A stretch of DNA of 64,000 nucleotides from Methylomicrobium sp. wino1. Lineage in GTDB: Bacteria > Pseudomonadota > Gammaproteobacteria > Methylococcales > Methylomonadaceae. Made by a program: the position numbers and the translations under genes. The stretch is taken from contig NZ_CP024202.1 of the NCBI RefSeq assembly GCF_003932755.1, forward strand, positions 2,604,001 to 2,668,000, read 5' to 3'. Below the pieces are notes generated by a model. That model did not search any database and was not told the DNA's origin. It saw only the letters and a list, made by a program, of their open reading frames with translations. Shown piece after piece: positions 45,255 through 53,694 of the stretch (the first letter of the stretch is position 1; each line of letters begins with the position of its first letter).

Positions 45255-46121
45255 ATGTCTACAAACGCTTATTACATTCCGCATAAGGCGACCTGGCCGA
45301 TTATTGGAACCGGAGGACTTATGCTGACGTTGGCGGGTTTTGCCAATGTGTTAAATGGCTCCTCGATCGGTTCGGCGATGATGATTATGGGCTTCGTCGT
45401 GTTTATTATCATGTTGGCCGGCTGGTTTACGCTTCAGGCCGTCGAAAGCGAATCGGGAATGTACAGCACTCAAGTCGGTATTTCCTATCGTATGGGCATG
45501 ATGTGGTTCATTTTTTCGGAAGTCATGTTCTTTGCGGTATTCTTCGGTACCTTATGGTATACGCGAAACCTTTCAGTGCCTTGGCTTGGCGGTTTCGGCG
45601 ACGGTCCCGGACGTGCGACTCATGAAACCTTGTGGCCGGTATTCGAAGCGATGTGGCCGACTAACGGGCCTGGTGAAATCGGTGGCGAATTCGAACCGAT
45701 GGGGACTTGGGGCTTACCGTTTTTAAACACATTGATTCTGTTGACCAGCGGTGTCACTTGTACTTGGGCGCACCATGGTTTGTTGGCAAAAAACCGCGAT
45801 CAGCTCATTAAAGGCTTGATTGCTACGGTTACGTTGGGTTTCCTGTTCGTCGGTTTTCAAGCACTGGAATATCACGAAGCTTATACCGAAATGGGCTTGA
45901 CATTGGGGTCAGGTATTTACGGGTCGACATTCTTTATGTTAACCGGCTTCCATGGTTTCCACGTTTGTGTCGGTGCGATTATTCTTTCTGTGATATTGTT
46001 CCGTAGCTGGAAAGGTCATTTTAAACCGGAAAATCATTTCGCATTCGAAGCGGCTGCCTGGTATTGGCATTTTGTCGATGTTGTTTGGTTAGGTTTATTT
46101 GTCTTCGTTTACATGATGTAA
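45255..46121 (+). CDS. coxC: Cytochrome c oxidase subunit III
   Basis: A 288-residue, seven-helix subunit that stabilises subunit I and is thought to help proton uptake. Family landmarks: YYIPHKATWPIIGTGGL at the N-terminus, FIFSEVMFFAVFFGTLWYTRN (conserved Glu), TSGVTCTWAHHGLL, GFQALEYHEAY, GFHGFHVCVGAI and WYWHFVDVVWLGLFVFVYMM at the C-terminus. It lies 15 bp after ctaG and ends the coxB-A-ctaG-coxC operon; a strong terminator follows 20 bp downstream. Confidence 0.97.
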   Translation: MSTNAYYIPHKATWPIIGTGGLMLTLAGFANVLNGSSIGSAMMIMGFVVFIIMLAGWFTLQAVESESGMYSTQVGISYRMGMMWFIFSEVMFFAVFFGTLWYTRNLSVPWLGGFGDGPGRATHETLWPVFEAMWPTNGPGEIGGEFEPMGTWGLPFLNTLILLTSGVTCTWAHHGLLAKNRDQLIKGLIATVTLGFLFVGFQALEYHEAYTEMGLTLGSGIYGSTFFMLTGFHGFHVCVGAIILSVILFRSWKGHFKPENHFAFEAAAWYWHFVDVVWLGLFVFVYMM

Positions 46122-46143
46122 GTCGATAACAGGGCATCAAATT

Positions 46144-46177
46144 AAAGCGCTGCCTGCCAAGGTAGCGCTTTTTTTTT
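46144..46177 (+). terminator. Rho-independent terminator of the cox operon
   Basis: Stem AAAGCGCTGCC / GGTAGCGCTTT (one mismatch) with a short TGCCAA loop, followed by a run of Ts to 46177. It directly follows coxC. Confidence 0.85.
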
Positions 46178-46234
46178 GTCGTTCGATTTGAAAAAGGTGA
46201 AAGGTGAAAGGTGAAAGGGGCAAGATGAAAGATG

Positions 46235-46270
46235 AACTGCGGGACGGGTTATTTAACCCGTCCTCAACGT
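46235..46270. repeat. Family G hairpin
   Basis: Palindrome GGACGGGTTATTTAACCCGT with C residues completing the arm, followed by CAACGTTTCG. Related GC-rich hairpins with a GGTCGAAACG flank occur at 46759-46796 and 22317-22351. It precedes element A copy 2 in the 690-bp gap after coxC. Confidence 0.5.
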
Positions 46271-46287
46271 TTCGATTTGTTTCGCTG

Positions 46288-46571
46288 CGCTCGTCGTTAT
46301 ACACAAGTATAAATATACCTATTGTGCAAAAAGTAGCGACCGAGTTCTAAATTGCTGTGTTGTCCGGAATGGTTATTGGTGTTTGAGAGTTATTGGCTTC
46401 GATAGTCGCGACGAAGGCATCGCTCCCACAGAGAGCGGCGGACGCTATGTGGGAGCGATCCCCTGATCGCGATTTCGGGGCCGAGAGTGTTAAGCAGCAA
46501 TAAATGGTATCGAGGACTCATTGGCTAAGATTGCATAAGGATAATAAATGACTTATGTATAACGCCGAGCG
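46288..46571. repeat. Dispersed element family A, copy 2
   Basis: A 284-bp uninterrupted copy with 16-bp terminal inverted repeats (CGCTCGTCGTTATACA and TGTATAACGCCGAGCG, one mismatch). Internal GCTCCCACA / TGTGGGAGC arms flank 46427-46460. It is the best copy for defining the element ends. No coding capacity was seen. Confidence 0.8.
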
Positions 46572-46694
46572 CTCTGCGTGGGAATGCCTGAGTACCGCTC
46601 CAGCGGTACGAGACGCTAGAGAGTCTCGAGCTTTATTTCCACGCTGGAGCGTGGAAATGATAGGGGAATGTGAATAATTACTTTCGAATTGGTT

Positions 46695-46754
46695 TATACC
46701 CGTAGATGAAATTTGGCCTCGGGAACTGCCGAAATTTGAAGTGCGAAAGGTTTA
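46695..46754. repeat. Short family C element, copy 3
   Basis: Only 60 bp long: the left arm TATACCCGTAGATGAAATTT and right arm GCCGAAATTTGAAGTGCGAA are nearly contiguous, so this looks like a minimal version of the elements at 19835 and 26196. A family G hairpin with GGACGGGGCTACAAACCCCG follows at 46773-46796. Confidence 0.55.
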
Positions 46755-46812
46755 GCTGCGGTCGAAACGCTCAGGACGGGGCTACAAACCCCGTCCTGCA
46801 TGAGGGTTGGTT

Positions 46813-47070
46813 TTATCGGCTTTGTTCCGCTTGAGGCGTTTTTTTTGCATGAATGGCCGAGCCGATGCCGTGAGGTTTTAATAAGCCGAAGGCCATCGCC
46901 AGAAACAATAAAATGAATAACACGATGGATAGCGAAATTCGGACTGTTAATGCTTTGACGGCTTTATCCGACCGGTCTTCCGGTTTGCGGACAACGATAT
47001 GATAAAGCGCGGAGCCCAGGCTGATAAGGATTGCAACAAACGCAATAATGAAGATAGTTTTGATAAGCAT
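46813..47070 (-). CDS. Twin transmembrane protein (DUF2909-like)
   Basis: An 85-residue protein with two membrane helices (residues about 3-24 IKTIFIIAFVAILISLGSALYHIV and 44-66 RISLSIVLFILLFLAMAFGLL), separated by a charged loop (VRKPEDRSDKAVKALTVR). This matches small proteins found beside cytochrome oxidase and surf1 genes in gammaproteobacteria. The start at 47070 is chosen because the longer frame would begin within the surf1 promoter region and adds a non-membrane leader. It is transcribed divergently from surf1 across 80 bp. The function is not established; oxidase assembly is likely from context. Confidence 0.7.
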   Translation of the reverse strand: MLIKTIFIIAFVAILISLGSALYHIVVRKPEDRSDKAVKALTVRISLSIVLFILLFLAMAFGLLKPHGIGSAIHAKKTPQAEQSR

Positions 47071-47150
47071 AAAAAGTCTGAAAGTGAACGATGATATTCG
47101 GGTATTCTCGATGATTAATCGACGCTTGCCAATAGGACAACCCAAAAACC

Positions 47151-47888
47151 ATGACGATCAGAATAGGTATTTGTAATCTTAGATTCACTTTAATTCCATC
47201 ACTCACCTATGTGCTGTTGATGGTGCTGCTGATTTCGCTAGGAAATTGGCAATTATCCAGATCTTCGGAAAAAGCCGCCTATCTGGCCGAACAGGAGAAA
47301 CAGAGCCAATTGCCGCCGCTTTCGTTAACATCGGAGTTGCCGGCCGATGCCGCGAATATTCGTTATCGAGCTGTCGAATTAACGGGGCACTACGATGCCG
47401 AGCGACAATTTTTGCTGGATAATCAAATTAGACACGGTAAGGCCGGATATTTCGTGATGACGCCATTGCTGCCGGAAAACTCCAACACGGCAGTCTTGGT
47501 TAATCGAGGTTGGCTTGAAGCGGGTCTTGATCGACAAACACTGCCGGACATTACCTTGCAAAAAAGCCAGGTTACCGTCCAAGGGCGAATCAATACTTTT
47601 CCGGATGTCGGTTATCATCTGGAAGGTGCGGAAATTCCGACCGATACTTGGCCGTCTCTCGTACAACTGATCGACAGCAACGTTATTGCTGAGAAACTAG
47701 GTTATCCGTTGGCAGATTATCAAATTGAACTAGACCAAGCCGGAGATGAAGGTTATTTGCGGGAATGGCATATCGCGACTGTCATACCGCCTGAAAAGCA
47801 TGTGGCATATGCGGTGCAATGGTATGGCTTGGCTTTAACCTTAACGGTTTTATTTTTATGGTACACGTGCAAAACAAAATATGAATAA
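47151..47888 (+). CDS. SURF1 family cytochrome oxidase assembly protein
   Basis: A 245-residue protein with two terminal membrane helices (LTYVLLMVLLISLGNWQLSR near the N-terminus; YAVQWYGLALTLTVLFLWYTCK at the C-terminus) around a periplasmic domain. The SURF1 signatures LGNWQLSRSSEKAAYL, RAVELTGHYDAERQFLLDNQIRHGKAGYFVMTPLL and VLVNRGWLEAG are clear. SURF1 proteins help insert heme a into subunit I. Its stop overlaps the next gene by 8 bases, making surf1, the SCO-like gene and the CtaA-FtsY fusion one transcription unit. Confidence 0.92.
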   Translation: MTIRIGICNLRFTLIPSLTYVLLMVLLISLGNWQLSRSSEKAAYLAEQEKQSQLPPLSLTSELPADAANIRYRAVELTGHYDAERQFLLDNQIRHGKAGYFVMTPLLPENSNTAVLVNRGWLEAGLDRQTLPDITLQKSQVTVQGRINTFPDVGYHLEGAEIPTDTWPSLVQLIDSNVIAEKLGYPLADYQIELDQAGDEGYLREWHIATVIPPEKHVAYAVQWYGLALTLTVLFLWYTCKTKYE

Positions 47889-48477
47889 TCAACAGAAAAA
47901 AAATCGCAACCTAATTCTGATTATTTTCGGAATGTCGATCATCCCGTTTCTTTTTGCGTGGTATTTACAAGAACATCCCAATCTACTTAAAGGCGCAACC
48001 AATCATGGCGAATTGATTATTCCGCCGTTACTGACCGAGCGGTCGGATCTAATCGGTATCGATTCGTTCTCGGCCGAAAATATTGACGAATTAAAAGGCC
48101 GCTGGGTTTTAATCAATGTTATGCCTGATGCGGATTGCGATCAAACCTGCCTTGATGCCGTTTATAAGTCCAGACAACTCTTATTGATGATGGGCAAGGA
48201 ATTAACCCGTATCCGTCGAACTGTGCTGCTACTGAATCCCGATGCCGAACAGTATATGAAGACATGGTGGCAAGACGACGATCGACTGCTGAAGACTCGC
48301 CCCAGTGCGGATTTGTTGAAACAACTGTCTATGCTCAACGGACCCGGGATCGCGAACGGTATGCTGTTGATCATGGATCCATTGGGCAATATCATGATGC
48401 GTTATCAGCCCGGATTTAATCCTTATGATGTAAAGAGCGATCTCAAAAAATTACTTAGTGTTTCGCAAATCGGATAA
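47881..48477 (+). CDS. SCO-like membrane-anchored thioredoxin-fold protein
   Basis: A 198-residue protein with an N-terminal membrane anchor (LILIIFGMSIIPFLFAWYL, residues 10-28) and a periplasmic thioredoxin-like domain. A CxxxC motif in PDADCDQTCLDAVYKSRQLL (around residues 84-88) fits the copper site of SCO1/SenC proteins. The distal His that completes the copper site in true SCO proteins is not seen near RYQPGFNPYDVKSDL. It lies between surf1 (overlap 8 bases) and the heme A synthase-like domain (3-bp gap), a conserved slot for an oxidase-associated protein in gammaproteobacteria. A role in CuA assembly or thiol redox is inferred. Confidence 0.7.
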   Translation: MNNQQKKNRNLILIIFGMSIIPFLFAWYLQEHPNLLKGATNHGELIIPPLLTERSDLIGIDSFSAENIDELKGRWVLINVMPDADCDQTCLDAVYKSRQLLLMMGKELTRIRRTVLLLNPDAEQYMKTWWQDDDRLLKTRPSADLLKQLSMLNGPGIANGMLLIMDPLGNIMMRYQPGFNPYDVKSDLKKLLSVSQIG

Positions 48478-48480
48478 ACC

Positions 48481-50481
48481 ATGTTTAGAAAAATTACCTT
48501 TGTTTCCGCCTTTTTGGCTTTATTGCTTATCGTTGCCGGTTCCGTCGTCAAGTTGACCGGAGCGGATTTGGCATGCCCGGACTGGCCTGAATGCTACGGT
48601 CAATGGTTTATCGCCGATAATGCCGAGTTTAAAGCTTCGGCCGAACAGCTTTATCCGGGAAAAGCGGTCGATGTAGGTAAAGCTTGGCAAGAAATGGCGC
48701 GACGCTATGTTTTAGGCTTATCGATGTTGACCGTCTTGCTGCTGGCATTGATCGCATGGCGCCAGCAATATCAACGTTCCGTGGCGACAGCTGGAGCGGC
48801 TGTCCTGCTTGTCGTGGCGGCAGCGCAAGTTTATACGTCCGTCAAGGCGGTCGAATTGAATGCGATGCCGATTATCGTCAGCGCTCAGGCATTGCTTGGA
48901 TTTATCCAATTTTGGCTATTGAGTTGGCTATTTTTACGATTAAATCCTGCCTTAAATAAGCTGGATCGCATAAGCGGTCCGATCTGGCTTGCCGGATTCG
49001 CTGGTTTGTTGGTGTTATTGCAAACCCTAGCCGGTTTATGGGTTAGCGCTAATCATGCAGGCCAAGTCTGCAGCGGTTTTCCGCAGTGTAACGGGCAATG
49101 GTGGCCGCAAGCCGATTACCGTGCCGCGTTAAATATATTCAATGGCTTGGTCACCGGTTATCAAGGGATTTTATCCTACGATGCGCAGGTCGCGGCTCAT
49201 TGGTTGCATAGAGGCTTCGCCCTGCCGATTTTTGTTATTTTGACTTGGCTGGTGCTGCGAGCCACGGCGGCTAACTGCGCCAAACCGCTCAGAAAAGCCG
49301 GCATGTTGCTAAGTATTTTATTATTCGTGCAAATCGGCTTTAGTGTTATCGCGGCAAAATACGGACTACCGGCATGGTCGGCCATTGTGCATAATTTTGC
49401 CTCGGCATTGCTGATGCTGCCGTTGCTCTCGATCGCCGTCTATAGTCGTTACGGATATGCAGATGAAGTATTGCCTGGCGAAACGGTCGAGCGTCCGGTC
49501 GCCGAAGTCGAAGCGGCCGAATCGGTAATCGAAGTCGGCTACGTTGAGCCGGAGCCGGAATCGCTGGCGCGACGTCTCAAGTCACAGCTGCAAAAAACCC
49601 GGTCCGGTCTTAGCGGATTGATGGCAACGATTCCCATTGGTCAAAAAGCCATTGATGACGATTTGCTGGAGGAAATCGAAGCTCGATTATTGATGGCCGA
49701 TATCGGTATCGAAGCGACGTCAGCGATCATTAGGCACTTGACCGATGGTCTTGAACGGCATCAACTCAAAGACGGAGAGGCATTGGAAAATGCGCTGAAA
49801 CAAGAATTATTGGCTATTCTTAAACCCTGTAGTCAGCCCTTACATATTCCCGAGCAAGATAAGCCTTTCGTGATACTGGTCGTCGGCGTCAACGGTGCCG
49901 GTAAAACCACGACGATCGGTAAAATGGCCAAACGCTTTCAATTGCAAGGCCATAGCGTGATGCTGGCAGCGGGCGACACCTTCAGGGCGGCGGCAGTCGA
50001 ACAGTTGCAAACCTGGGGCGAGCGTAACAACATTCACGTCGTCGCTCAACACACCGGCGCCGACTCGGCCTCGGTGATTTATGACGGTGTACAATCGGCG
50101 CAAGCTAAAGGCGTCGACGTATTGATTGCCGATACCGCGGGACGTTTACACACCAAGTCCAATCTGATGGACGAACTGAAAAAGGTTAAGCGCATCATCG
50201 GCAAGCTCGATGAAACCGCGCCGCACGAGGTCTTGTTGGTTTTGGATGCGGGAACCGGCCAGAACGCGTTATCTCAGGCGAAGCAGTTCAACGAAACCGT
50301 GGCGTTGACCGGTATTGCCTTGACCAAGTTGGATGGCACCGCGAAGGGTGGTGTTATTTTTGCGTTGGCCAAGCAATTCGATGTTCCGATTCGTTTTATC
50401 GGTATCGGTGAAGGGATCGACGATTTGCAGGATTTCGATGCGGAGCAGTTTGTCGACGCCTTATTTGCCAAAGATCAATAG
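48481..50481 (+). CDS. ftsY: Fusion of heme A synthase-like (CtaA) and SRP receptor FtsY
   Basis: One uninterrupted 666-codon frame joins two normally separate proteins. Residues 1-325 are a CtaA/Cox15-like membrane domain with eight helices, the first-loop GADLACPDWPECYGQW and second-half AGQVCSGFPQCNGQWW cysteine pairs, and conserved His243 (or His240) and His304 in the second half. The equivalent histidines of the first half are replaced by Arg74 and Gln136. Residues 328-360 are an acidic linker (ETVERPVAEVEAAESVIEV). Residues 362-666 are a full FtsY NG domain: LARRLKSQLQKT, the P-loop GVNGAGKTTT (469-478), DTFRAAAVEQL, DTAGR, TKLDGTAKGG and GIGEGIDDLQDF. Genes ftsE, ftsX and rpoH follow, the usual ftsY neighbourhood. 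The CtaA part may now anchor FtsY in the membrane. Confidence 0.88.
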   Translation: MFRKITFVSAFLALLLIVAGSVVKLTGADLACPDWPECYGQWFIADNAEFKASAEQLYPGKAVDVGKAWQEMARRYVLGLSMLTVLLLALIAWRQQYQRSVATAGAAVLLVVAAAQVYTSVKAVELNAMPIIVSAQALLGFIQFWLLSWLFLRLNPALNKLDRISGPIWLAGFAGLLVLLQTLAGLWVSANHAGQVCSGFPQCNGQWWPQADYRAALNIFNGLVTGYQGILSYDAQVAAHWLHRGFALPIFVILTWLVLRATAANCAKPLRKAGMLLSILLFVQIGFSVIAAKYGLPAWSAIVHNFASALLMLPLLSIAVYSRYGYADEVLPGETVERPVAEVEAAESVIEVGYVEPEPESLARRLKSQLQKTRSGLSGLMATIPIGQKAIDDDLLEEIEARLLMADIGIEATSAIIRHLTDGLERHQLKDGEALENALKQELLAILKPCSQPLHIPEQDKPFVILVVGVNGAGKTTTIGKMAKRFQLQGHSVMLAAGDTFRAAAVEQLQTWGERNNIHVVAQHTGADSASVIYDGVQSAQAKGVDVLIADTAGRLHTKSNLMDELKKVKRIIGKLDETAPHEVLLVLDAGTGQNALSQAKQFNETVALTGIALTKLDGTAKGGVIFALAKQFDVPIRFIGIGEGIDDLQDFDAEQFVDALFAKDQ

Positions 50482-50485
50482 GATT

Positions 50486-51142
50486 ATGCTCAAATTCGAT
50501 CATGTCAGTAAACGGTATCCCGATGCCGGCGATGCCTTGCAGGATGTCACATTCCATTTACAGCGCGGCGAATTCGCTTTTTTGACCGGTCATTCCGGAG
50601 CCGGTAAAAGCACTTTGCTGAAGTTGATTGCAGTTATGGAAAGATGTTCGCGCGGTCAAGTTTTGTTGGACGGACAGAATCTGAACAAAGCGTCCGAGCG
50701 ACAAATACCCTATATTCGAAGGAAGCTGGGCTTAATATTTCAGGATTATAAATTGTTGCAAGATAGAACCGTGTTCGACAATGTTGCATTACCGTTGGTG
50801 GTAGCGGGTTACAGCCATTTTGAGATTGGTCGGCGTGTTCGAGCTGCGCTCGATAAGGTCGGTTTGCTGGGTAAGGAAAAAAAACTGCCGCAGACTTTGT
50901 CCGGCGGCGAACAGCAGCGTGTCGGTATTGCCCGCGCCGTCATAAACAAACCGCCGTTGATTCTTGCCGACGAGCCTACCGGTAATTTGGATCCGGAACT
51001 GTCGTCCGAGATTATGAAATTATTTGAGGATTTTCAACAAGTCGGCGTAACGGTGTTGATTGCCACACATGATATCGCCTTGGTTGAGCGAATGGGACAT
51101 CGTGTATTGCAATTGGATCATGGTCGCCTTATCGCAAGTTAA
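50486..51142 (+). CDS. ftsE: Cell division ATPase FtsE
   Basis: A 218-residue ABC ATPase that, with FtsX, controls cell-wall hydrolases at the division site. Walker A is [14 protein letters not shown], the Q-loop LIFQDYKLL, the signature [14 protein letters not shown], Walker [15 protein letters not shown] and the switch His IATHDIALV. The N-terminal [23 protein letters not shown] is typical of FtsE. The start at 50486 lies 4 bases after the ftsY stop with AGGA just upstream; the longer open frame overlapping ftsY is not used. It is the second gene of the ftsY-E-X set. Confidence 0.96.
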   Translation: MLKFDHVSKRYPDAGDALQDVTFHLQRGEFAFLTGHSGAGKSTLLKLIAVMERCSRGQVLLDGQNLNKASERQIPYIRRKLGLIFQDYKLLQDRTVFDNVALPLVVAGYSHFEIGRRVRAALDKVGLLGKEKKLPQTLSGGEQQRVGIARAVINKPPLILADEPTGNLDPELSSEIMKLFEDFQQVGVTVLIATHDIALVERMGHRVLQLDHGRLIAS

Positions 51143-51145
51143 CAG

Positions 51146-52153
51146 ATGAAAAAGCCGAATATTAGCCAAAGAAGACCGCAACCCCGACAGAAAAAGGAAG
51201 TCCGACGAAAAGTTGTTTCCGGTAAGTTAAGCGTTATGCTGCAGGCTTACCTTGATATTCATGCGCAAGCCTTGTTTTCCAGCTTAGGGCGTTTGGTACG
51301 TGCGCCGGTGACATCGCTGATGACCGTCAGCGTATTGTCCATCGCAATTTCGCTGGCCGCCGGGTTTTACCTGTTGGTCGCCAATATTCAACAATTAACC
51401 GGCGGGCTCGAAGATAGCAATCAAATTTCTTTGTTTTTAAAAGATCAAATAACCGATGCCGCCGGCGAAAAGTTAGCCGAAAAAATTAAAACATTCGTTC
51501 ATGTGCAGGATGTCAAGGTCATTACAAAAACTCAAGGGCTGGCCGAATTTCGCGAATATAGCGGTTTCGGCGATGCACTGAAGGCGTTGGATAAAAACCC
51601 CTTGCCGACCGTCATTCAGGTTATGCCGGAACATAGCCTCGAAGAAGGACCGCAAATGGACGAGTTGTTTAAAAACCTGACGAATCTGCAAGAAGTCGAT
51701 TTTGCACAATTGGATATGCAATGGATCAAACGCTTGTATTCGATCATGGAGTTGGCAGGTCGTGGCGTTACGCTGCTCAGTTTTATATTGGCCCTAGCCG
51801 TATTGTTCATTACCGGTAATACGATAAGACTGGAATTACACAACCGGCGTGATGAAGTCATTATCGCTAAACTGGTTGGCGCGACCCATCGTTTTATTCA
51901 AAGACCGTTTTTGTATACCGGTTTTTGGTTGGGTTTTTGTTCCGGCATTTTGGCTTGGATTACTGTGACGATCATGCTATTCATTCTGCAACAACCGATC
52001 GATCGATTGTCGGGGCTTTATGACGGCGTATTTTCGATGCGTTATTTGAATTTCGGCGAAATAATGTCGTTAATTGCGATTTCTGCACTGCTTGGAGTAG
52101 CCGCTGCCTGGGGGGTGCTTTGCTATCAATTAAGACTAACCAAGCCCGAATAA
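51146..52153 (+). CDS. ftsX: Cell division membrane protein FtsX
   Basis: A 335-residue permease-like partner of FtsE. A basic cytoplasmic N-terminus (RRPQPRQKKEVRRKVVSGK) precedes TM1 (PVTSLMTVSVLSIAISLAAGFYLLV). A periplasmic domain of about 100 residues (residues about 85-190) follows, which in the family activates murein-hydrolase regulators such as EnvC. Three more helices come after it (VTLLSFILALAVLFITGNTIRLE; LYTGFWLGFCSGILAWITVTIMLF; IMSLIAISALLGVAAAWGVL). It lies 3 bases after ftsE. Confidence 0.94.
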   Translation: MKKPNISQRRPQPRQKKEVRRKVVSGKLSVMLQAYLDIHAQALFSSLGRLVRAPVTSLMTVSVLSIAISLAAGFYLLVANIQQLTGGLEDSNQISLFLKDQITDAAGEKLAEKIKTFVHVQDVKVITKTQGLAEFREYSGFGDALKALDKNPLPTVIQVMPEHSLEEGPQMDELFKNLTNLQEVDFAQLDMQWIKRLYSIMELAGRGVTLLSFILALAVLFITGNTIRLELHNRRDEVIIAKLVGATHRFIQRPFLYTGFWLGFCSGILAWITVTIMLFILQQPIDRLSGLYDGVFSMRYLNFGEIMSLIAISALLGVAAAWGVLCYQLRLTKPE

Positions 52154-52271
52154 ACCGAAAGTCAGTTTAAGTCCTTGACTCCAATAAGGTTTTTATAGCG
52201 AGATCCCCAATGAATCAGAATCGCCCCGAGCCCTATCGATTATGAATTCACTCAAAAAATAATGCGGAACT

Positions 52272-52277
52272 TATAAA
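52272..52277 (+). promoter_or_regulatory. Probable -10 box of the rpoH promoter
   Basis: TATAAA lies 4 bp upstream of the CIRCE operator, which would put the start site inside the operator near 52284. The -35 region is weak (TCACTC about 18 bp upstream). HrcA bound at CIRCE would block initiation. Confidence 0.4.
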
Positions 52278-52281
52278 AATT

Positions 52282-52308
52282 TTAGCACTCATAACGCGAG
52301 AGTGCTAA
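52282..52308 (+). promoter_or_regulatory. CIRCE operator (HrcA-binding site) upstream of rpoH
   Basis: A perfect match to the CIRCE consensus: TTAGCACTC (52282-52290), a 9-bp spacer, then GAGTGCTAA (52300-52308). CIRCE is the binding site of the heat-shock repressor HrcA and usually precedes groESL or dnaK. Here it sits 31 bp before the rpoH start codon, so sigma-32 synthesis is predicted to be controlled by HrcA. Confidence 0.95.
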
Positions 52309-52339
52309 AATCGGGCAAACTTAAAAATAAGGGGAAATC

Positions 52340-53206
52340 ATGAGTAACGCATTAGCCTTTGCCTTACCAACTAATCTTTCCGTAGGAACATTCGACGCTT
52401 ATTTGAATGCGGTCGCGCAAATGCCGACCTTGTCTCACGAACATGAGCGCAAACTAGCGCTTCGCTATCGCGATGAAGGCGACTTGGAAGCAGCGAAGGA
52501 GCTAGTCATGTCAAACCTTCGTTTTGTTGTTCATGTCGCGCGTGGATACAGCGGTTACGGACTGCCATTGCCCGACATCATTCAAGAAGGCAACGTCGGC
52601 CTAATGAAAGCCGTCAAACGCTTCGACCCCGATGTCGGGGTTCGCTTAGTGACCTTTGCCGTGCATTGGATCAGAGCGGAAATACATGAATACGTCATCA
52701 AAAACTGGCGTATCGTCAAAATCGCTACAACCAAAGCTCAGCGTAAACTGTTTTTTAATTTACGCAAATCGAAAAACAACCTAGGGTGGTTGTCGCACGA
52801 CGAGGCGAAAGCTGTCGCCAACGATTTAGGCGTTGATCTCAAAACCGTTTATGAAATGGAAAAACGTATGGATGGTTCGGATATGGCTTTTGACATGCCG
52901 CATGATGAGCCGTCCGACGAAAGCACTTACGCCTCGCCGGTCAGTTACTTAGAGCAACATAACTCGGATCCTGCGGATTTGCTGGAAAACGAGCAATGGC
53001 AAGGTTATGAAGAAAACATGCTCAGCGAAGCAATGGCGGAACTCGACGAGCGTAGTCTCGATATTCTCAATAGCCGCTGGCTAAGCGAAGAAAAAGCGAC
53101 TTTGCATGATTTGGCCGAACGCTACAACGTTTCAGCCGAGCGCATCCGGCAGTTGGAAAAAAACGCCATGAACAAGCTGAAAGCCGCATTCGTGCTGGAA
53201 GCATAA
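52340..53206 (+). CDS. rpoH: RNA polymerase heat-shock sigma factor (sigma-32)
   Basis: A 288-residue group 3 sigma factor. Region 2 includes [47 protein letters not shown] and the -10 recognition stretch. The RpoH box [12 protein letters not shown] (residues about 134-145) identifies sigma-32 rather than RpoD or RpoS. Region 4 ends in [27 protein letters not shown], which reads the -35 element. AAGGGGAAA precedes the ATG. It follows ftsX after 186 bp with its own promoter and CIRCE operator. In E. coli rpoH mRNA folding acts as a thermosensor; whether the leader here does so was not judged. Confidence 0.97.
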   Translation: MSNALAFALPTNLSVGTFDAYLNAVAQMPTLSHEHERKLALRYRDEGDLEAAKELVMSNLRFVVHVARGYSGYGLPLPDIIQEGNVGLMKAVKRFDPDVGVRLVTFAVHWIRAEIHEYVIKNWRIVKIATTKAQRKLFFNLRKSKNNLGWLSHDEAKAVANDLGVDLKTVYEMEKRMDGSDMAFDMPHDEPSDESTYASPVSYLEQHNSDPADLLENEQWQGYEENMLSEAMAELDERSLDILNSRWLSEEKATLHDLAERYNVSAERIRQLEKNAMNKLKAAFVLEA

Positions 53207-53340
53207 TAGTCCGGACACCTACTGACCGGATACTAAAGCCAAGGAAGGCAATCCCCCACCAAAATAAACCGATCTACGGTGAGATTGAAATCCTAAACAA
53301 AGCGGTTAGTCGCTTTTTTCTGGCTCCCAAGGTTCTTTTC

Positions 53341-53633
53341 AGCTAGCCGTTATACACAAGTACAAATTACCTATCGTGCAAAAAGTAGCGACTGAACGCT
53401 AAATTGCCGTGTCGTCCGACAAGACTATAGGTATTTAAGCGTTAGCGGCTTTCCCTAACCTAACGCTAGGTGAGGGACGACGAAGGCGTCGCTCCCACAC
53501 GCTTGAAATCCCTTGTGGGAGCGATCCCCTGATCGCGATTTCGAAGCCGGGAGCGTTAGGTGACAATAAAGGGTGTCGAGGTCACATTAGCTAAGATAGC
53601 AAGACAGTACTACGATTTATGTATAACGACGAG
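53341..53633. repeat. Dispersed element family A, copy 3
   Basis: A copy of about 293 bp in the same orientation as copies 1 and 2, ending TGTATAACGACGAGTG. The internal blocks TAACGCTAGGTGAGGGACGA and GCTCCCACA / TGTGGGAGC are very close to copy 1, while the ends are closer to copy 2. It fills most of the 488-bp gap between the rpoH stop and tag. Confidence 0.8.
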
Positions 53634-53694
53634 TGGGCCTCCGTGGAAGTTCATAAGAGTAGGAAATGATTACTCGCTCGTAACCGGAAAAAGA

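Noticed and set aside
48481-50481. The CtaA-FtsY fusion as a sequencing artefact
   Set aside because: The frame is continuous, codon usage is even across the junction, and a plausible acidic FtsY-type linker joins the domains. Without an independent assembly this cannot be excluded, so a re-sequencing test is listed with the finding.
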